DNA of 64,000 bases from Alphaproteobacteria bacterium (GCA_020632915.1 JACKEP010000021.1:1-64000); one strand, 5' to 3'. Shown: positions 8,671 through 18,626, counted from the stretch's first letter. The notes: generated by a model from the sequence alone, not told the origin. Translations and numbers: made by a program.

Positions 8671-8689
8671 GTGCGACGGATTGTCGCAC
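8671..8689. promoter_or_regulatory. Palindrome upstream of the metal-efflux operon, candidate operator
   Basis: Perfect 7-bp inverted repeat GTGCGAC-GGATT-GTCGCAC, 14 bases before the TolC-like start. A second TGTCGCACCC half-site lies at 8633-8642, so the region holds a direct repeat plus a palindrome. The position suits a repressor or activator site for a metal-responsive operon. It does not match the CueR or CsoR sites I know, and it could instead be an RNA hairpin in the leader. Confidence 0.4.
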
Positions 8690-8702
8690 CCACGGACCCG
8701 CC

Positions 8703-9953
8703 GTGCCCGCACTGCTCGCCCTGCTGCTGTCACTGCCCCTGGCGCTGGCCGACGCCACGCCCGACGCCGCGGTGCGCGCAGCGCTCGACCACCACCCGCA
8801 GGTGGTCGCAGCACAGGCCCGCGTGGACGCGCTCACGCAGGCCGCCGACGTCGGCGGCACCTGGGCCGATCCGATGCTGTCGATCGAGTACAGCAACGCC
8901 CCGGTCGACACGTGGTCGCTGGCGGACCACCCCATGGCAGGTCTGCAGCTGCGGCTGTCGCAGGCGTTCCCCACCTCCGGCGCGCCGCGCCTCGCCCACG
9001 CCGTGGCCGACGCCCAGGTGGTCGACGCCCAGGCCCGACAGGCCGAGGTCGCCGTGCAGCTGGAGGCCGCGGTGCGCCGGGCGTGGTGGCGCCTGGCCCT
9101 GGTGCGGTCGCTGCGCGCGGTGGCTGCCGAGCAGGTGACCGCCACCGCCGTGCTGCGCGACGCGGTCCAGGCCCGCTACGCGGTGGGCGGGGCCTCGCAG
9201 GCCGACGTGCTGCGGGTGACGGTGCTGCACGACCGGCTCGCCGACGGCCTCGGCGATCTCGACCGCGACGCCGCGACGCTGACGGCCGAGCTGACCCAGG
9301 CGACCGGGCTCACCGCGTTCGACACGCCGCCGACCGTGGCCGTGCTGCCCCTCGACGGCGACGTGGCGACCTGGGCCGACACGGCCGCAGCCGACCGCCC
9401 CGCCGTGCAGGCCCTCGCCGCCCAGGTCGCCGTCGCCCAGGCCCAGGGGCGCCTGGCGCGGGCGCGTGGCCTGCCCGATCTGACGGTGTGGGTGGGCTAC
9501 CGCGTGCGCCTGGCCACCACGCCCACCGATCCGGGCACCGACTTCGTGAGCGTGGGGATCAGCGCGCCGATCCCCGTCGCGGGCGCCCGCCGCGGCGCGG
9601 GCGAGGCCGCCGCCGCTGCTGCCCGGGCCGACGCCGTCCAGGCCGACCAGCAGGCGCTGCTGGTGCAGCTGCGCACCGACCTCGACGGCGCCGTCGCGAG
9701 CTGGCGACGGGCCGAGGCGCGCGCCGCCACCGTCGACCGCAGCCTGCTGCCCGCGGCGCGCCAGGCCCGCGACGCCGTCGTCGCCGACTACCGCGTCGGC
9801 CGCGCCACGGTGGACGCGCTGGTGCAGGCCCAGCTGTCGGTCCTCGATCTGGAGCGCGACGCCGTGCGCGCCGCCGTCGACACCCACCTCGCGGCCGTGA
9901 CCGTGGGCGCGCTGCTCGGGCGCAGCCTGGCCCGCACTGAGGCGTCCCCGTGA
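8703..9953 (+). CDS. TolC-like outer membrane efflux protein (CusC type)
   Basis: A 416-residue outer-membrane channel of the TolC family, which gives an RND pump its exit duct. The start chosen is GTG at 8703, which begins directly with a signal peptide (ALLALLLSLPLALA). The longer frame from 8517 adds only hexamer-encoded Arg-Glu repeats. Two long helical hairpin repeats are visible, with PLPDLTVWVGYRV and VSVGISAPIPVAGARRGA typical of the second repeat. There is no N-terminal lipid-anchor Cys, unlike E. coli CusC. Its stop overlaps the start of the adaptor gene (GTGA), and the downstream partners define the role as metal efflux. Confidence 0.88.
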   Translation: MPALLALLLSLPLALADATPDAAVRAALDHHPQVVAAQARVDALTQAADVGGTWADPMLSIEYSNAPVDTWSLADHPMAGLQLRLSQAFPTSGAPRLAHAVADAQVVDAQARQAEVAVQLEAAVRRAWWRLALVRSLRAVAAEQVTATAVLRDAVQARYAVGGASQADVLRVTVLHDRLADGLGDLDRDAATLTAELTQATGLTAFDTPPTVAVLPLDGDVATWADTAAADRPAVQALAAQVAVAQAQGRLARARGLPDLTVWVGYRVRLATTPTDPGTDFVSVGISAPIPVAGARRGAGEAAAAAARADAVQADQQALLVQLRTDLDGAVASWRRAEARAATVDRSLLPAARQARDAVVADYRVGRATVDALVQAQLSVLDLERDAVRAAVDTHLAAVTVGALLGRSLARTEASP

Positions 9954-11350
9954 TCCACTGGCTCCGCTGGCTCGCCGCCTTGGGGGTCGCCGTCGCGCTG
10001 GGCGTCGGCGGCTGCGCCACGCCCGCCGCCCCGTCCCCCGCGCCCGCCGAGGACGCGACGCTCTACACCTGTCCGATGCACCCGCAGATCCTCCAGCACG
10101 CCCCAGGCACGTGCCCGATCTGCGGCATGGACCTCGTGCCCGCGGGCACCACCGCCGAGGCCGCCGCCGCCGCCGTCACCCCCGGCGTCCACGTCGACGA
10201 CGGCTTCGTGCAGCGCGTCGGCGTGCGCACCACGGTGATCCACCGCCAGACCCTGTTCAAGCACCTGCGCACCATCGGGGAGGTCACCGTCGCCGAGGAC
10301 CGGGTGTCGGTGGTCAACGCGCGGGTGGCCGGCTGGATCGAGCGCCTGCCCGTCGACACCACGGGCGCGCGGGTGTCGGCGGGCGAGGTGCTCGCCACGG
10401 TCTACAGCCCCGAGGCGGTGGCCGTGCAGGAGGAGCTGCTGCTGGCCACGCGACGCGGCGCCGACGGGGCGTCCCTGGCGGACGCCGCACGCCGCAAGCT
10501 CGTGCTGCTCGGCTTCGACGCGCGCGACGTCGACGCCGTGATCGCCGACGGGTCCGTCCACCACGCGCTGCCGCTGCGCGCACCCCGCGGCGGCTACGTC
10601 CTCGACAAGCACGTCGACCTCGGCGCCCACATCGCCGCAGGCCAGACGCTGTACCGCCTGGCCGACCTCGACCGCGTGTGGGTGGACGCCTCCGTCTACG
10701 AGCGCGACGCGCCGTGGGTGAGCGTGGGCCAGCCGGCCGAGATGGAGCTCGCCTACGCCAAGGGCACCGTGCTCGACGGCGCCGTCGACACCATCCTGCC
10801 CACGCTCAACGCCGCCAGCCGCACCCTGCAGGTGCGTCTGGTCTTCGACAACCCCGACGGCACCCTCAAGCCCGGCATGTTCGCCACGGTGCGCATCGCG
10901 TTCCGCCGCCGCGACGACGCCCTCGCCGTGCCCACCGAGGCGATCGTCGCCACCGGGGAGCGCCACGTCGTGTTCGTCGCCCAGGGGGGCGGACGCTTCG
11001 TGCCGCGCGAGGTCACCGTCGGCATCGAGGCCGACCACCACCTCACCGAGATCACCGGCGGCCTGGACGCGGGCGAGCAGGTCGTGGTCAGCGGCCAGTT
11101 CCTGCTCGACTCCGAGACGCAGCTGCAGCAGGCGATGCAGGACCTGATCGCCGCGCGCGCCGGGGTGGTCGCCCCCGATCCCCTCGCCGACACCGTGTTC
11201 TCCTGCCCGATGCACCCCGAGGTGGTCCAGGACGGCCCGGGCCGCTGCCCCGTGTGCGGCATGTTCCTGGAGCGGCGCCCCGGCACACCCGCCGAGCTGG
11301 ACGCCCTGCACGGCGGTCACGGCCACCCCGACGGCCACGGCGAGCCCTGA
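9950..11350 (+). CDS. cusB: CusB-like periplasmic adaptor with two heavy-metal-binding domains
   Basis: A 466-residue membrane-fusion protein that links the RND pump to the outer-membrane channel. It is a predicted lipoprotein (GVGGC, Cys22). A heavy-metal-binding module follows at about residues 38-63 (Cys41, Met43, His44, then CPICGM at 55-60). The adaptor core includes the barrel-sandwich halves (VAGWIERLPV, LRAPRGGYVLDKHV). A second metal-binding module sits at the C-terminus (Cys419, Met421, His422, CPVCGM at 433-438), then a His/Gly tail. E. coli CusB has neither module, although one N-terminal copy is common elsewhere; copies at both ends are less usual. Its GTG start overlaps the previous stop. 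Confidence 0.9.
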   Translation: MIHWLRWLAALGVAVALGVGGCATPAAPSPAPAEDATLYTCPMHPQILQHAPGTCPICGMDLVPAGTTAEAAAAAVTPGVHVDDGFVQRVGVRTTVIHRQTLFKHLRTIGEVTVAEDRVSVVNARVAGWIERLPVDTTGARVSAGEVLATVYSPEAVAVQEELLLATRRGADGASLADAARRKLVLLGFDARDVDAVIADGSVHHALPLRAPRGGYVLDKHVDLGAHIAAGQTLYRLADLDRVWVDASVYERDAPWVSVGQPAEMELAYAKGTVLDGAVDTILPTLNAASRTLQVRLVFDNPDGTLKPGMFATVRIAFRRRDDALAVPTEAIVATGERHVVFVAQGGGRFVPREVTVGIEADHHLTEITGGLDAGEQVVVSGQFLLDSETQLQQAMQDLIAARAGVVAPDPLADTVFSCPMHPEVVQDGPGRCPVCGMFLERRPGTPAELDALHGGHGHPDGHGEP

Positions 11351-11352
11351 CG

Positions 11353-14300
11353 ATGGTCGAGCGCGTCATCGAGGCGTCCGTCCGCCACCGCGTGTTCGTG
11401 CTGCTGGTGACGGCGATGCTCGTGGTGGCGGGCATCTGGGCCGTGCGCACCACGCCCGTCGACGCCATCCCGGACCTGTCGGACGTGCAGGTCATCGTCT
11501 ACACCGACTTCCCCGGCCAGGCGCCGGGCGTGGTGGAAGACCAGGTCACCTACCCGCTGTCGACGGCGATGCTGTCGGTGCCCTACGCCCGCGACGTGCG
11601 CGGCTACAGCTTCTTCGGCTTCTCGCTCGTGTACGTGATCTTCGAGGACGGCACCGACCTGTACTGGGCGCGCAGCCGGGTGCTCGAGTACCTCAACGTG
11701 GCCCAGGGACGGCTGCCGCAGGGCGCGCGCACCCAGCTCGGGCCCGACGCCACCGGCGTGGGCTGGGTCTACGCCTACACGCTCACCGACTTCACGCCGC
11801 GGGCCGAGGTGCTGCGGGCCAAGCTCGACCGGGACGGCAGCGGCGACGTCGACGAGGCCGAGCTCCCCGAGCCCACCGAGACGTCGACGGTGCACGGGCA
11901 GACCGTCGCGGTCTACGCGCCGTGGGTGCTCGACCAGCTGTTCACGGTGGCCGACCCGCCCGGCGGCGTGCCCACGGACCGGTTCCGCGCGGACGCCGTC
12001 CACTACCTGCACACCGGCTTCGACCGCGACGGCGACGGCCGCATCCGCAAGGGCGAGCTGCTGGCGGCGGCACGGTTCCGCGGCGTCGATCTGGCCCAGC
12101 TCCGCAGCGTCCAGGACTGGTACCTGCGCTACGATCTCACCAGCCTTCCCGGCGTGTCCGAGGTGGCCTCCGTCGGCGGCTTCGTGCGGCAGTACCAGGT
12201 GGAGGTCGACCCCGAGCGACTGCGCGCCTTCGGCGTCACGCTGCGCACGGTCAAGGACGCCATCGCGCGGGCGAACCAGGACGTCGGCGGCCGGCTCCTG
12301 GAGATGGCGGAGCACGAGTACATCGTACGGGGCCGTGGCTACATCCGCTCGCTCGACGACCTGCTGACCATCCCGGTGGCCCTCGACCCGTCCACCCACA
12401 CCCCGATCCTGCTGCAGCAGCTCGCGTCGGTGCACCTGGGGCCCGACGTGCGGCGCGGCCTCGTCGATCTCGACGGCCAGGGCGAGGCGGTGTCGGGGAT
12501 CGTGCTGCTGCGGTCGGGCAACAACGCGCTGGAGGTCATCGACCGGGTGACGGCGCGGCTGGCGGAGCTGGAGAAGGCGCTGCCGCCCGGCGTGGAGATC
12601 CACACCACCTACGACCGGTCCCACCTCATCCGGCGCGCGATCCACACGCTGTGGTCGAAGCTCGGCGAGGAGCTCGCGGTCATCACGATCCTGTGCCTGG
12701 TGTTCCTGCTGCACCTGCGGTCGTCGCTGGTGGCCGTGATCTCGATCCCGATCTCGGTGCTGGGTGGCTTCCTGCTCATGCGCTGGCTCGGCGTCGGGGC
12801 CAACATCATGTCGCTGGGCGGCATCGCGATCGCCATCGGCGACATCGTCGACGCCAGCGTGGTGATGGTCGAGAACCTGCACAAGCACAAGGAGCGCGAG
12901 CCCGACCGTCCCCACCTCGAGCAGGTGATCGCGGCCGCCAACGAGGTGGGCCCGGCGCTGTTCTTCAGCCTGGCGATCCTGACCGTGAGCTTCCTGCCCG
13001 TGCTCACGCTCCAGGCCCAGGAGGGCCGCATGTTCACGCCGCTGGCGTGGACCAAGACCCTGTCGATGGGGGCGAGCACGCTGGTGGCGATCACGCTCAT
13101 CCCGGTGCTGATGGTCTACCTGGTGCGGGGTCGCATCGTGCCGGAGGCGCGCAACCCGCTGTCGCGCTTCTTCATCGCGGTCTACCGGCCCGTGCTGCGC
13201 GCGATCCTGGCGGCGCCGGGGATCGTGGTGGCGGCCGCGGCGCTGATCGTGGTGGCGACGTGGTGGCCGTGGTCGCAGCTCGGCAGCGAGTTCATGCCGC
13301 CGCTCGACGAGGGCGACCTGCTCTACATGCCCACGACCCCGCCGGGGATGTCGATCCACGAGGCCCGCCAGCTGCTGCAGGAGACCGACCGGCTCATCGC
13401 CAGCCACCCGCAGGTGCAGACGGTGTGGGGCAAGATCGGCCGGGCCGACACGGCGACGGATCCGGCGCCGCTGACGATGATCGAGACGACGATCACGCTG
13501 ACGCCGCGGGCGTCGTGGCCTGCCGGCAAGACCGTCGAGGACGTCACCGCCGAGCTCGACGCCCTGGTGCAGTTCCCCGGGCTCACGAACGCCTGGACGA
13601 TGCCCATCAAGACCCGCACCGACATGCTCGCCACGGGCATCAAGACGCCGGTGGGGGTCAAGCTGCTGGGCGACGACCTCACCACGCTGGCGCAGGTGGG
13701 CCAGCAGCTGGAAGCGGTGCTGTCGGAGGTGCCGGGTGCGGCGTCGGTGTTCGCCGAGCGCGCGGTGGGCGGGCAGTTCGTCGACATCGAGGTGCGCCGC
13801 GGCGACGCCGCCCGCTACGGCCTCAACGTCGCCGACGTGCAGGACGTGGTGGCGTCGGCGATCGGCGGCACCAAGGTCACGGAGACCGTAGAGGGGCTCG
13901 CCCGCTACCCGGTCAACGTGCGCTACCCCCGCGAGCTGCGCGACTCGCCGGACGCGCTGGCCCGCGTGGCCGTGCCCACCCCCATGGGCCACTACGTGCC
14001 GCTCGGCCAGGTGGCCGACATCACGCTCACGACGGGTCCGCCGTCGATCAAGTCCGAGAACGCGCGGCGCACGGCGTGGGTCTACGTCGACCTCGACACC
14101 GACGACGTCGGCGGCTTCGTGGCGCGGGCCAAGGAGGCCGTGGGGCGTCAGGTGGTGCTGCCGCCGGGCGTGAGCATGGTGTGGAGCGGGCAGTACGCCT
14201 ACATGGAGCGGGCGAAGTCGCGCCTGGCGCTGGTGATCCCGCTGACGCTCGGCGTCATCGTGCTGCTGCTCTACGCCCACTTCCGCAGGCTCGGCGAGAC

Positions 14301-14757
14301 CGTGCTCGTGCTCGGCACGCTGCCGTTCGCGCTGGTGGGTGGCGTGTGGCTGCTGTGGCTGCAGGGCTTCAACACCAGCGTGGCCGTGGCCGTCGGCTTC
14401 ATCGCGCTGGCGGGCCTCGCCGCGGAGACCGGCATCCTGATGCTGGTCTACCTGGAGGAGGCGGTGGACCGGTACCGGGCCGAGGGCCGCCTGCGCACGG
14501 TCGACGACCTGCGCGCGGCGATCAGCGAGGGTGCGGTCGATCGCGTGCGGCCCAAGCTGATGACGGTGATGACCAACATCCTCGGCCTGCTGCCGGTGAT
14601 GGCGGGCGACGAGACGGGCGTGCGCATCATGAAGCGCATCGCCGCGCCGCTCGTCGGGGGGCTGGCGAGCAGCACGGTGCTGACGCTGTTGATCCTGCCC
14701 GCCGCCTACCTGATGTGGCACCGGTGGCGAGGGGTGGCGCCCCCCGCCGACCGGTGA
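11353..14757 (+). CDS. cusA: CusA-like Cu(I)/Ag(I) RND efflux pump with inserted EF-hand pair
   Basis: A 1134-residue heavy-metal RND pump of the inner membrane, using proton motive force to expel metal from the periplasm or cytosol. The CusA-type methionine triad is conserved: M659, M709 and M758 have the same 50 and 49 residue spacing as E. coli M573, M623 and M672. This points to Cu(I)/Ag(I) over Zn/Co/Cd. TM4 (GGIAIAIGDIVDASVVMVEN) is intact. Relative to CusA there is an insertion of about 90-100 residues in the porter region (residues 147-246) with two canonical EF-hand loops, D159-E170 and D224-E235. The flanks (GVGWVYAYTLTD and DLAQLRSVQDWYLRYDL) are normal. ATG at 11353 lies two bases after the adaptor stop. 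Confidence 0.93.
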   Translation: MVERVIEASVRHRVFVLLVTAMLVVAGIWAVRTTPVDAIPDLSDVQVIVYTDFPGQAPGVVEDQVTYPLSTAMLSVPYARDVRGYSFFGFSLVYVIFEDGTDLYWARSRVLEYLNVAQGRLPQGARTQLGPDATGVGWVYAYTLTDFTPRAEVLRAKLDRDGSGDVDEAELPEPTETSTVHGQTVAVYAPWVLDQLFTVADPPGGVPTDRFRADAVHYLHTGFDRDGDGRIRKGELLAAARFRGVDLAQLRSVQDWYLRYDLTSLPGVSEVASVGGFVRQYQVEVDPERLRAFGVTLRTVKDAIARANQDVGGRLLEMAEHEYIVRGRGYIRSLDDLLTIPVALDPSTHTPILLQQLASVHLGPDVRRGLVDLDGQGEAVSGIVLLRSGNNALEVIDRVTARLAELEKALPPGVEIHTTYDRSHLIRRAIHTLWSKLGEELAVITILCLVFLLHLRSSLVAVISIPISVLGGFLLMRWLGVGANIMSLGGIAIAIGDIVDASVVMVENLHKHKEREPDRPHLEQVIAAANEVGPALFFSLAILTVSFLPVLTLQAQEGRMFTPLAWTKTLSMGASTLVAITLIPVLMVYLVRGRIVPEARNPLSRFFIAVYRPVLRAILAAPGIVVAAAALIVVATWWPWSQLGSEFMPPLDEGDLLYMPTTPPGMSIHEARQLLQETDRLIASHPQVQTVWGKIGRADTATDPAPLTMIETTITLTPRASWPAGKTVEDVTAELDALVQFPGLTNAWTMPIKTRTDMLATGIKTPVGVKLLGDDLTTLAQVGQQLEAVLSEVPGAASVFAERAVGGQFVDIEVRRGDAARYGLNVADVQDVVASAIGGTKVTETVEGLARYPVNVRYPRELRDSPDALARVAVPTPMGHYVPLGQVADITLTTGPPSIKSENARRTAWVYVDLDTDDVGGFVARAKEAVGRQVVLPPGVSMVWSGQYAYMERAKSRLALVIPLTLGVIVLLLYAHFRRLGETVLVLGTLPFALVGGVWLLWLQGFNTSVAVAVGFIALAGLAAETGILMLVYLEEAVDRYRAEGRLRTVDDLRAAISEGAVDRVRPKLMTVMTNILGLLPVMAGDETGVRIMKRIAAPLVGGLASSTVLTLLILPAAYLMWHRWRGVAPPADR
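11791..12090 (+). other. EF-hand insertion inside the CusA-like pump
   Basis: This segment encodes residues 147-246 of the pump, absent from E. coli CusA at the equivalent point. Loop 1 is DRDGSGDVDEAE and loop 2 is DRDGDGRIRKGE. Loop 1 has all canonical ligand positions 1, 3, 5, 9 and 12; loop 2 has 1, 3, 5 and 12. Between them are about 53 residues with helix-forming sequence. Frame and base composition are continuous with the flanks, so an assembly artefact is unlikely. Confidence 0.85.
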
Positions 14758-14766
14758 GCGGGCCCG

Positions 14767-15624
<858 letters not shown>

Positions 15625-15757
15625 GGGTGCCTCCAGGGCGCGTGCGATGCGCGGAGACACGTGCAGGTGGCGTGCCATCTCATCGATGGTTCACGACGAT
15701 GCTGGTTTCACCCCATGGATCACGACACGACCGCACGATCCGAGGCGCACGCGTGGT

Positions 15758-16528
15758 TCATTCTGAAACCGACTCGCCGCTCGCTGTGCCATCTGGCACA
15801 TCCTCCGCCCGCGCAGGCACCACCATCCACCGACGATCGCCGCGTTCGTGGCCGGTGCAGGGATCGAGCGACACCAGCACGCGCTCGACCCTGCCCACCA
15901 CCTCGGTGGCCGGCACCGGGCCCACCCGCCGGCTGTCCGTCGAGCGATCGCGGAAGTCGCCCGCCAGGAACACCTCCCCGTCGGGGATCTCGAAGGCCTG
16001 CGTGTCGCGCAGGAGGTTGCCGATGCCGTCGTCCAGCCAGACCTCGATCGCGGTGTCGGCGCTGACCTCGAGGAAGCGACGCGCGCGCTCGTCGCGGCAG
16101 CGCGTGGCCTGCTCGTGGCCCTCCCCGCGGGGCGTCAGCTGCGTGGGGGCGTCGCCGACCTCCAGGAAGCCGTCCTCGAAGCGGACGGTCTGGCCGCCCA
16201 CCCCCACCACGCGCTTGACCCAGAGCGTGCCGGGCACGAGCGCCGAGCGCACCACGACGACGTCGCCGGGCTGCGGATCGGCGCGGTGCCACAGGATCCG
16301 GTCGGTGAACGGCAGCCGCACGTCGTAGGCGATCCGGTTGGCGACCACGACGTCGCCGGGCAGCACGGCGGGGATCATCGAGCCGGACGGCACGCGGAAC
16401 ACGCCCACGAGCGTCTCCCGCAGGGCCAGCCCGACCACCGCGGAGGCGACGACGACCACCACCAGCTGCAGGAACCACCAGGCCAGCAGCCGCCCGACGT
16501 TGCGCGCGGTGGCGGCGCGGCGGCTCAC
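15758..16528 (-). CDS. lepB: Signal peptidase I
   Basis: A 256-residue inner-membrane serine protease that removes Sec and Tat signal peptides. One N-terminal membrane segment (about 13-38) precedes the catalytic motif VPSGSMIP with nucleophile Ser50. The general base is Lys105 in WVKRVVGVGG. The last conserved box reads AGDFRDRSTDSR, with Phe where Asn is usual (GDNR). The start is GTG at 16528, overlapping the stop of the upstream glycosyltransferase by four bases (GTGA), so the two are translationally coupled. The numerous lipoproteins here use signal peptidase II instead. Confidence 0.92.
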   Translation of the reverse strand: MSRRAATARNVGRLLAWWFLQLVVVVVASAVVGLALRETLVGVFRVPSGSMIPAVLPGDVVVANRIAYDVRLPFTDRILWHRADPQPGDVVVVRSALVPGTLWVKRVVGVGGQTVRFEDGFLEVGDAPTQLTPRGEGHEQATRCRDERARRFLEVSADTAIEVWLDDGIGNLLRDTQAFEIPDGEVFLAGDFRDRSTDSRRVGPVPATEVVGRVERVLVSLDPCTGHERGDRRWMVVPARAEDVPDGTASGESVSE

Positions 16529-18051
16529 CCCGCGTCGTCCTCGAACCGCACGACGACGCCGTCGGGCAGATCGGCCTTCCAGCGCTGCAGCGCCTCGGTG
16601 AGCGCGGGCACCTCGGCGCGACGCGGTGCCAGGATCCAGAGCGTGCGGTCGTCCTGCTTGAACGAGGAGGTCTCGACGTAGAGCGTGGCGACGTGCTTCC
16701 ACCCGGGCGGCAGCCGCGGGAACCAGTGGCGGAACACGAGGATCGCCTTGGCACCCCGCGCCTCGACCAGGGTGTCCATCCAGGCGATGCCGTCGTCGTC
16801 GATGCGGTGCTGCAGCGCCTCGGGCGTGGCGAGCCCCACCAGGTCGATCACCTCGTGGGGGTTGTCGAGCGCCACGAAGCCGATGTCGTTGACGGCCACC
16901 GGCGCGTCGAGCACGTCGACGGCGAGGTGACGCATCTGCCCCTGCATGCGCCAGATGTGGGCGGCAGCGCCCACCATCGACAGGGTGAGCTGGACGTTGA
17001 TCACCGCGAGGATGCCGACCACCCACCACACCTCGCGCGCCTTCGTGCCGCCCGCGGCGAGCCGCGCCCGCAGCGCCTCACGCTCCGTCCACGCGAGCAC
17101 GAGCACGGCGAACACGGTGATGTAGCCGAGGTAGCGGTTGAACAGGCCGGTCTGCGCGATGAGCATGTGGCCGACCACGCCGGCCGCCGCGATGCCGGGC
17201 AGGAAGCGGCGCGCCCACGGCCGCCCCGTCGACCGCCACACCAGGAACGCCGCGATCCCCAGCGGCACGAACACCGACGGCAGGAACGCCTCCGCGATCG
17301 CCTTGTGGAACATCGCGTTCTTCGACAGCACGCTGAACGGCAGCCAGAAGCCGGAGTGGGCGTGGACGAAGGCCGAGAACCCGGCGAGCGAGGCGAGGAC
17401 GACGGCGACCACGCCGATGCCCGTCGCGCGGTGCCCGCGCAGGACCAGCCACGCGGCCGACAGCACCACGATCCCCGTGCACTCGAAGCGCAGCAGCGGC
17501 AGCAGCACCATCACGACGGCGAGCCACGCGGGTGGCGCGCGGTCGTCGTCGACGTCCATCAGCCCCACCGCGAGCCACGTGGCCAGCGCGACCTGGAGCG
17601 TGTGCTCCATGCCGGTGAACGTGAGGGCGACGAGGTTGGCGACCAGCACCATCGCGAGCAGCAGCCAGCGGGCCGGGCCGTCGAGGCCGTCGCCGAGGAT
17701 CCGACGCGACGCGGCGCCGAGTCCCGCGAGCGCGAGCAGGGCCGCCGCCACGTTGAGGACGAGCGGCCACCACACCGCCTGCGCCATCCCGCCGACCCAC
17801 CACGCGGGCACCAGCACCGCGGGCCACAGGATGCTCGACGAGGGTGCGGAGAACACGCCGTCGTTGATGCCGTGCTCGCCGTGGGCGAGGTGGCGGGCGA
17901 GCTCGAGGTGCACGTAGGGGTCGTCGAGCGTGTAGGTGAACACGCCCGCGTTGACCCGCAGGATCAGCCCGAACACGACGGCCGCGCCGAGCAGGTAGGC
18001 CACCAGCGGCACGACGGGGAGGCCCCCGACCGACGTCGTTCGCGACCCCAT
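16525..18051 (-). CDS. Polytopic glycosyltransferase-like (GT-C) membrane protein
   Basis: A 508-residue protein with about ten hydrophobic segments. After the first membrane segment comes the acidic loop motif TLDDPYVHLELA, which matches the DD/DE signature of GT-C enzymes that use polyprenyl-phosphate sugars. The C-terminal roughly 150 residues form a soluble domain (VNDIGFVALDNPHEVIDLVGL). It is probably involved in glycan or protein glycosylation on the periplasmic side; donor and acceptor are unknown. It is coupled by a GTGA overlap to signal peptidase I. A second, unrelated-looking polytopic glycosyltransferase lies at 24752-26308. Confidence 0.72.
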   Translation of the reverse strand: MGSRTTSVGGLPVVPLVAYLLGAAVVFGLILRVNAGVFTYTLDDPYVHLELARHLAHGEHGINDGVFSAPSSSILWPAVLVPAWWVGGMAQAVWWPLVLNVAAALLALAGLGAASRRILGDGLDGPARWLLLAMVLVANLVALTFTGMEHTLQVALATWLAVGLMDVDDDRAPPAWLAVVMVLLPLLRFECTGIVVLSAAWLVLRGHRATGIGVVAVVLASLAGFSAFVHAHSGFWLPFSVLSKNAMFHKAIAEAFLPSVFVPLGIAAFLVWRSTGRPWARRFLPGIAAAGVVGHMLIAQTGLFNRYLGYITVFAVLVLAWTEREALRARLAAGGTKAREVWWVVGILAVINVQLTLSMVGAAAHIWRMQGQMRHLAVDVLDAPVAVNDIGFVALDNPHEVIDLVGLATPEALQHRIDDDGIAWMDTLVEARGAKAILVFRHWFPRLPPGWKHVATLYVETSSFKQDDRTLWILAPRRAEVPALTEALQRWKADLPDGVVVRFEDDAG

Positions 18052-18125
18052 CCGCGCTACCGCTCCGTGCCGTGGGTGCGCCGGTCCCCTAGCCCGGGCG
18101 ATGCCCGGCGGCCGACGGGCACACC

Positions 18126-18626
18126 CTAGTGGTGGTGACCGTGGCCGTGGGGCCCGTGGGCGTGGCCGTGGGCCACCTCTTCGGGCGTGGACTCACGGAT
18201 GCCGACGACCTTGACGTCGAAGTGCAGCGTGGCGCCGGCGAGCGGATGGTTCGACGTGACGTGGACGCGGGCGCCCTCGATCTTGTCGATCCAGAGCACC
18301 ATGGACTGACCGTCGCTGCCCTCGGCGCGCAGCGGCATGCCCACCTCGAGCTGCATGTCGGACGGGAACGCGCTGCGGTGGACCGACTCGGTGGCCCCCT
18401 CGCGCCGCACGCCGTAGGCCTCCTCGGGCGGCACGACCGCGTGGAGCTCGTCGCCCACGGACTTGCCGAGCAGCTGGCGCTCCAGACCGGGCACGATGTT
18501 GCCGTAGCCGTGCAGGTAGATCATCGGATCGGCGTCGGAGGCGTCGAGCACCTGACCGCCGTCGTCCTTGAGGACGTAGTGGAACAGGACGACGTGACCG
18601 TCCTGGATGGTGATCGGCTCGGACAT
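18126..18626 (-). CDS. slyD: SlyD-type FKBP peptidyl-prolyl isomerase
   Basis: A 166-residue FKBP-family folding helper of the cytoplasm. The order is a split FKBP domain (VVLFHYVLKDDGGQVLDAS, YLHGYGNIVPGLE), an inserted chaperone flap (about 75-130) and the closing strand (LHFDVKVVGI). The C-terminus is a short His-rich tail (HGHAHGPHGHGHHH), the metal-binding element of SlyD, which in E. coli binds nickel for hydrogenase maturation. No hydrogenase genes are visible here. It is divergent from the MopE-type lipoprotein gene, about 205 bases away. Confidence 0.93.
   Translation of the reverse strand: MSEPITIQDGHVVLFHYVLKDDGGQVLDASDADPMIYLHGYGNIVPGLERQLLGKSVGDELHAVVPPEEAYGVRREGATESVHRSAFPSDMQLEVGMPLRAEGSDGQSMVLWIDKIEGARVHVTSNHPLAGATLHFDVKVVGIRESTPEEVAHGHAHGPHGHGHHH

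Noticed and set aside
8517..8702. In-frame N-terminal extension of the TolC-like protein with an Arg-Glu repeat
   Set aside because: It is a translation of the intergenic GGGAAC hexamers and palindrome region; a proper signal peptide begins at GTG 8703.
11791..12090. EF-hand segment in the pump as a frameshift or assembly chimera
   Set aside because: The frame is continuous, base composition matches the flanks, and conserved CusA blocks resume exactly on both sides.
15625..15678. 18-residue N-terminal extension of the MBL-fold hydrolase
   Set aside because: The internal ATG at 15624 has GGAGG at good spacing and starts exactly at the conserved first strand.
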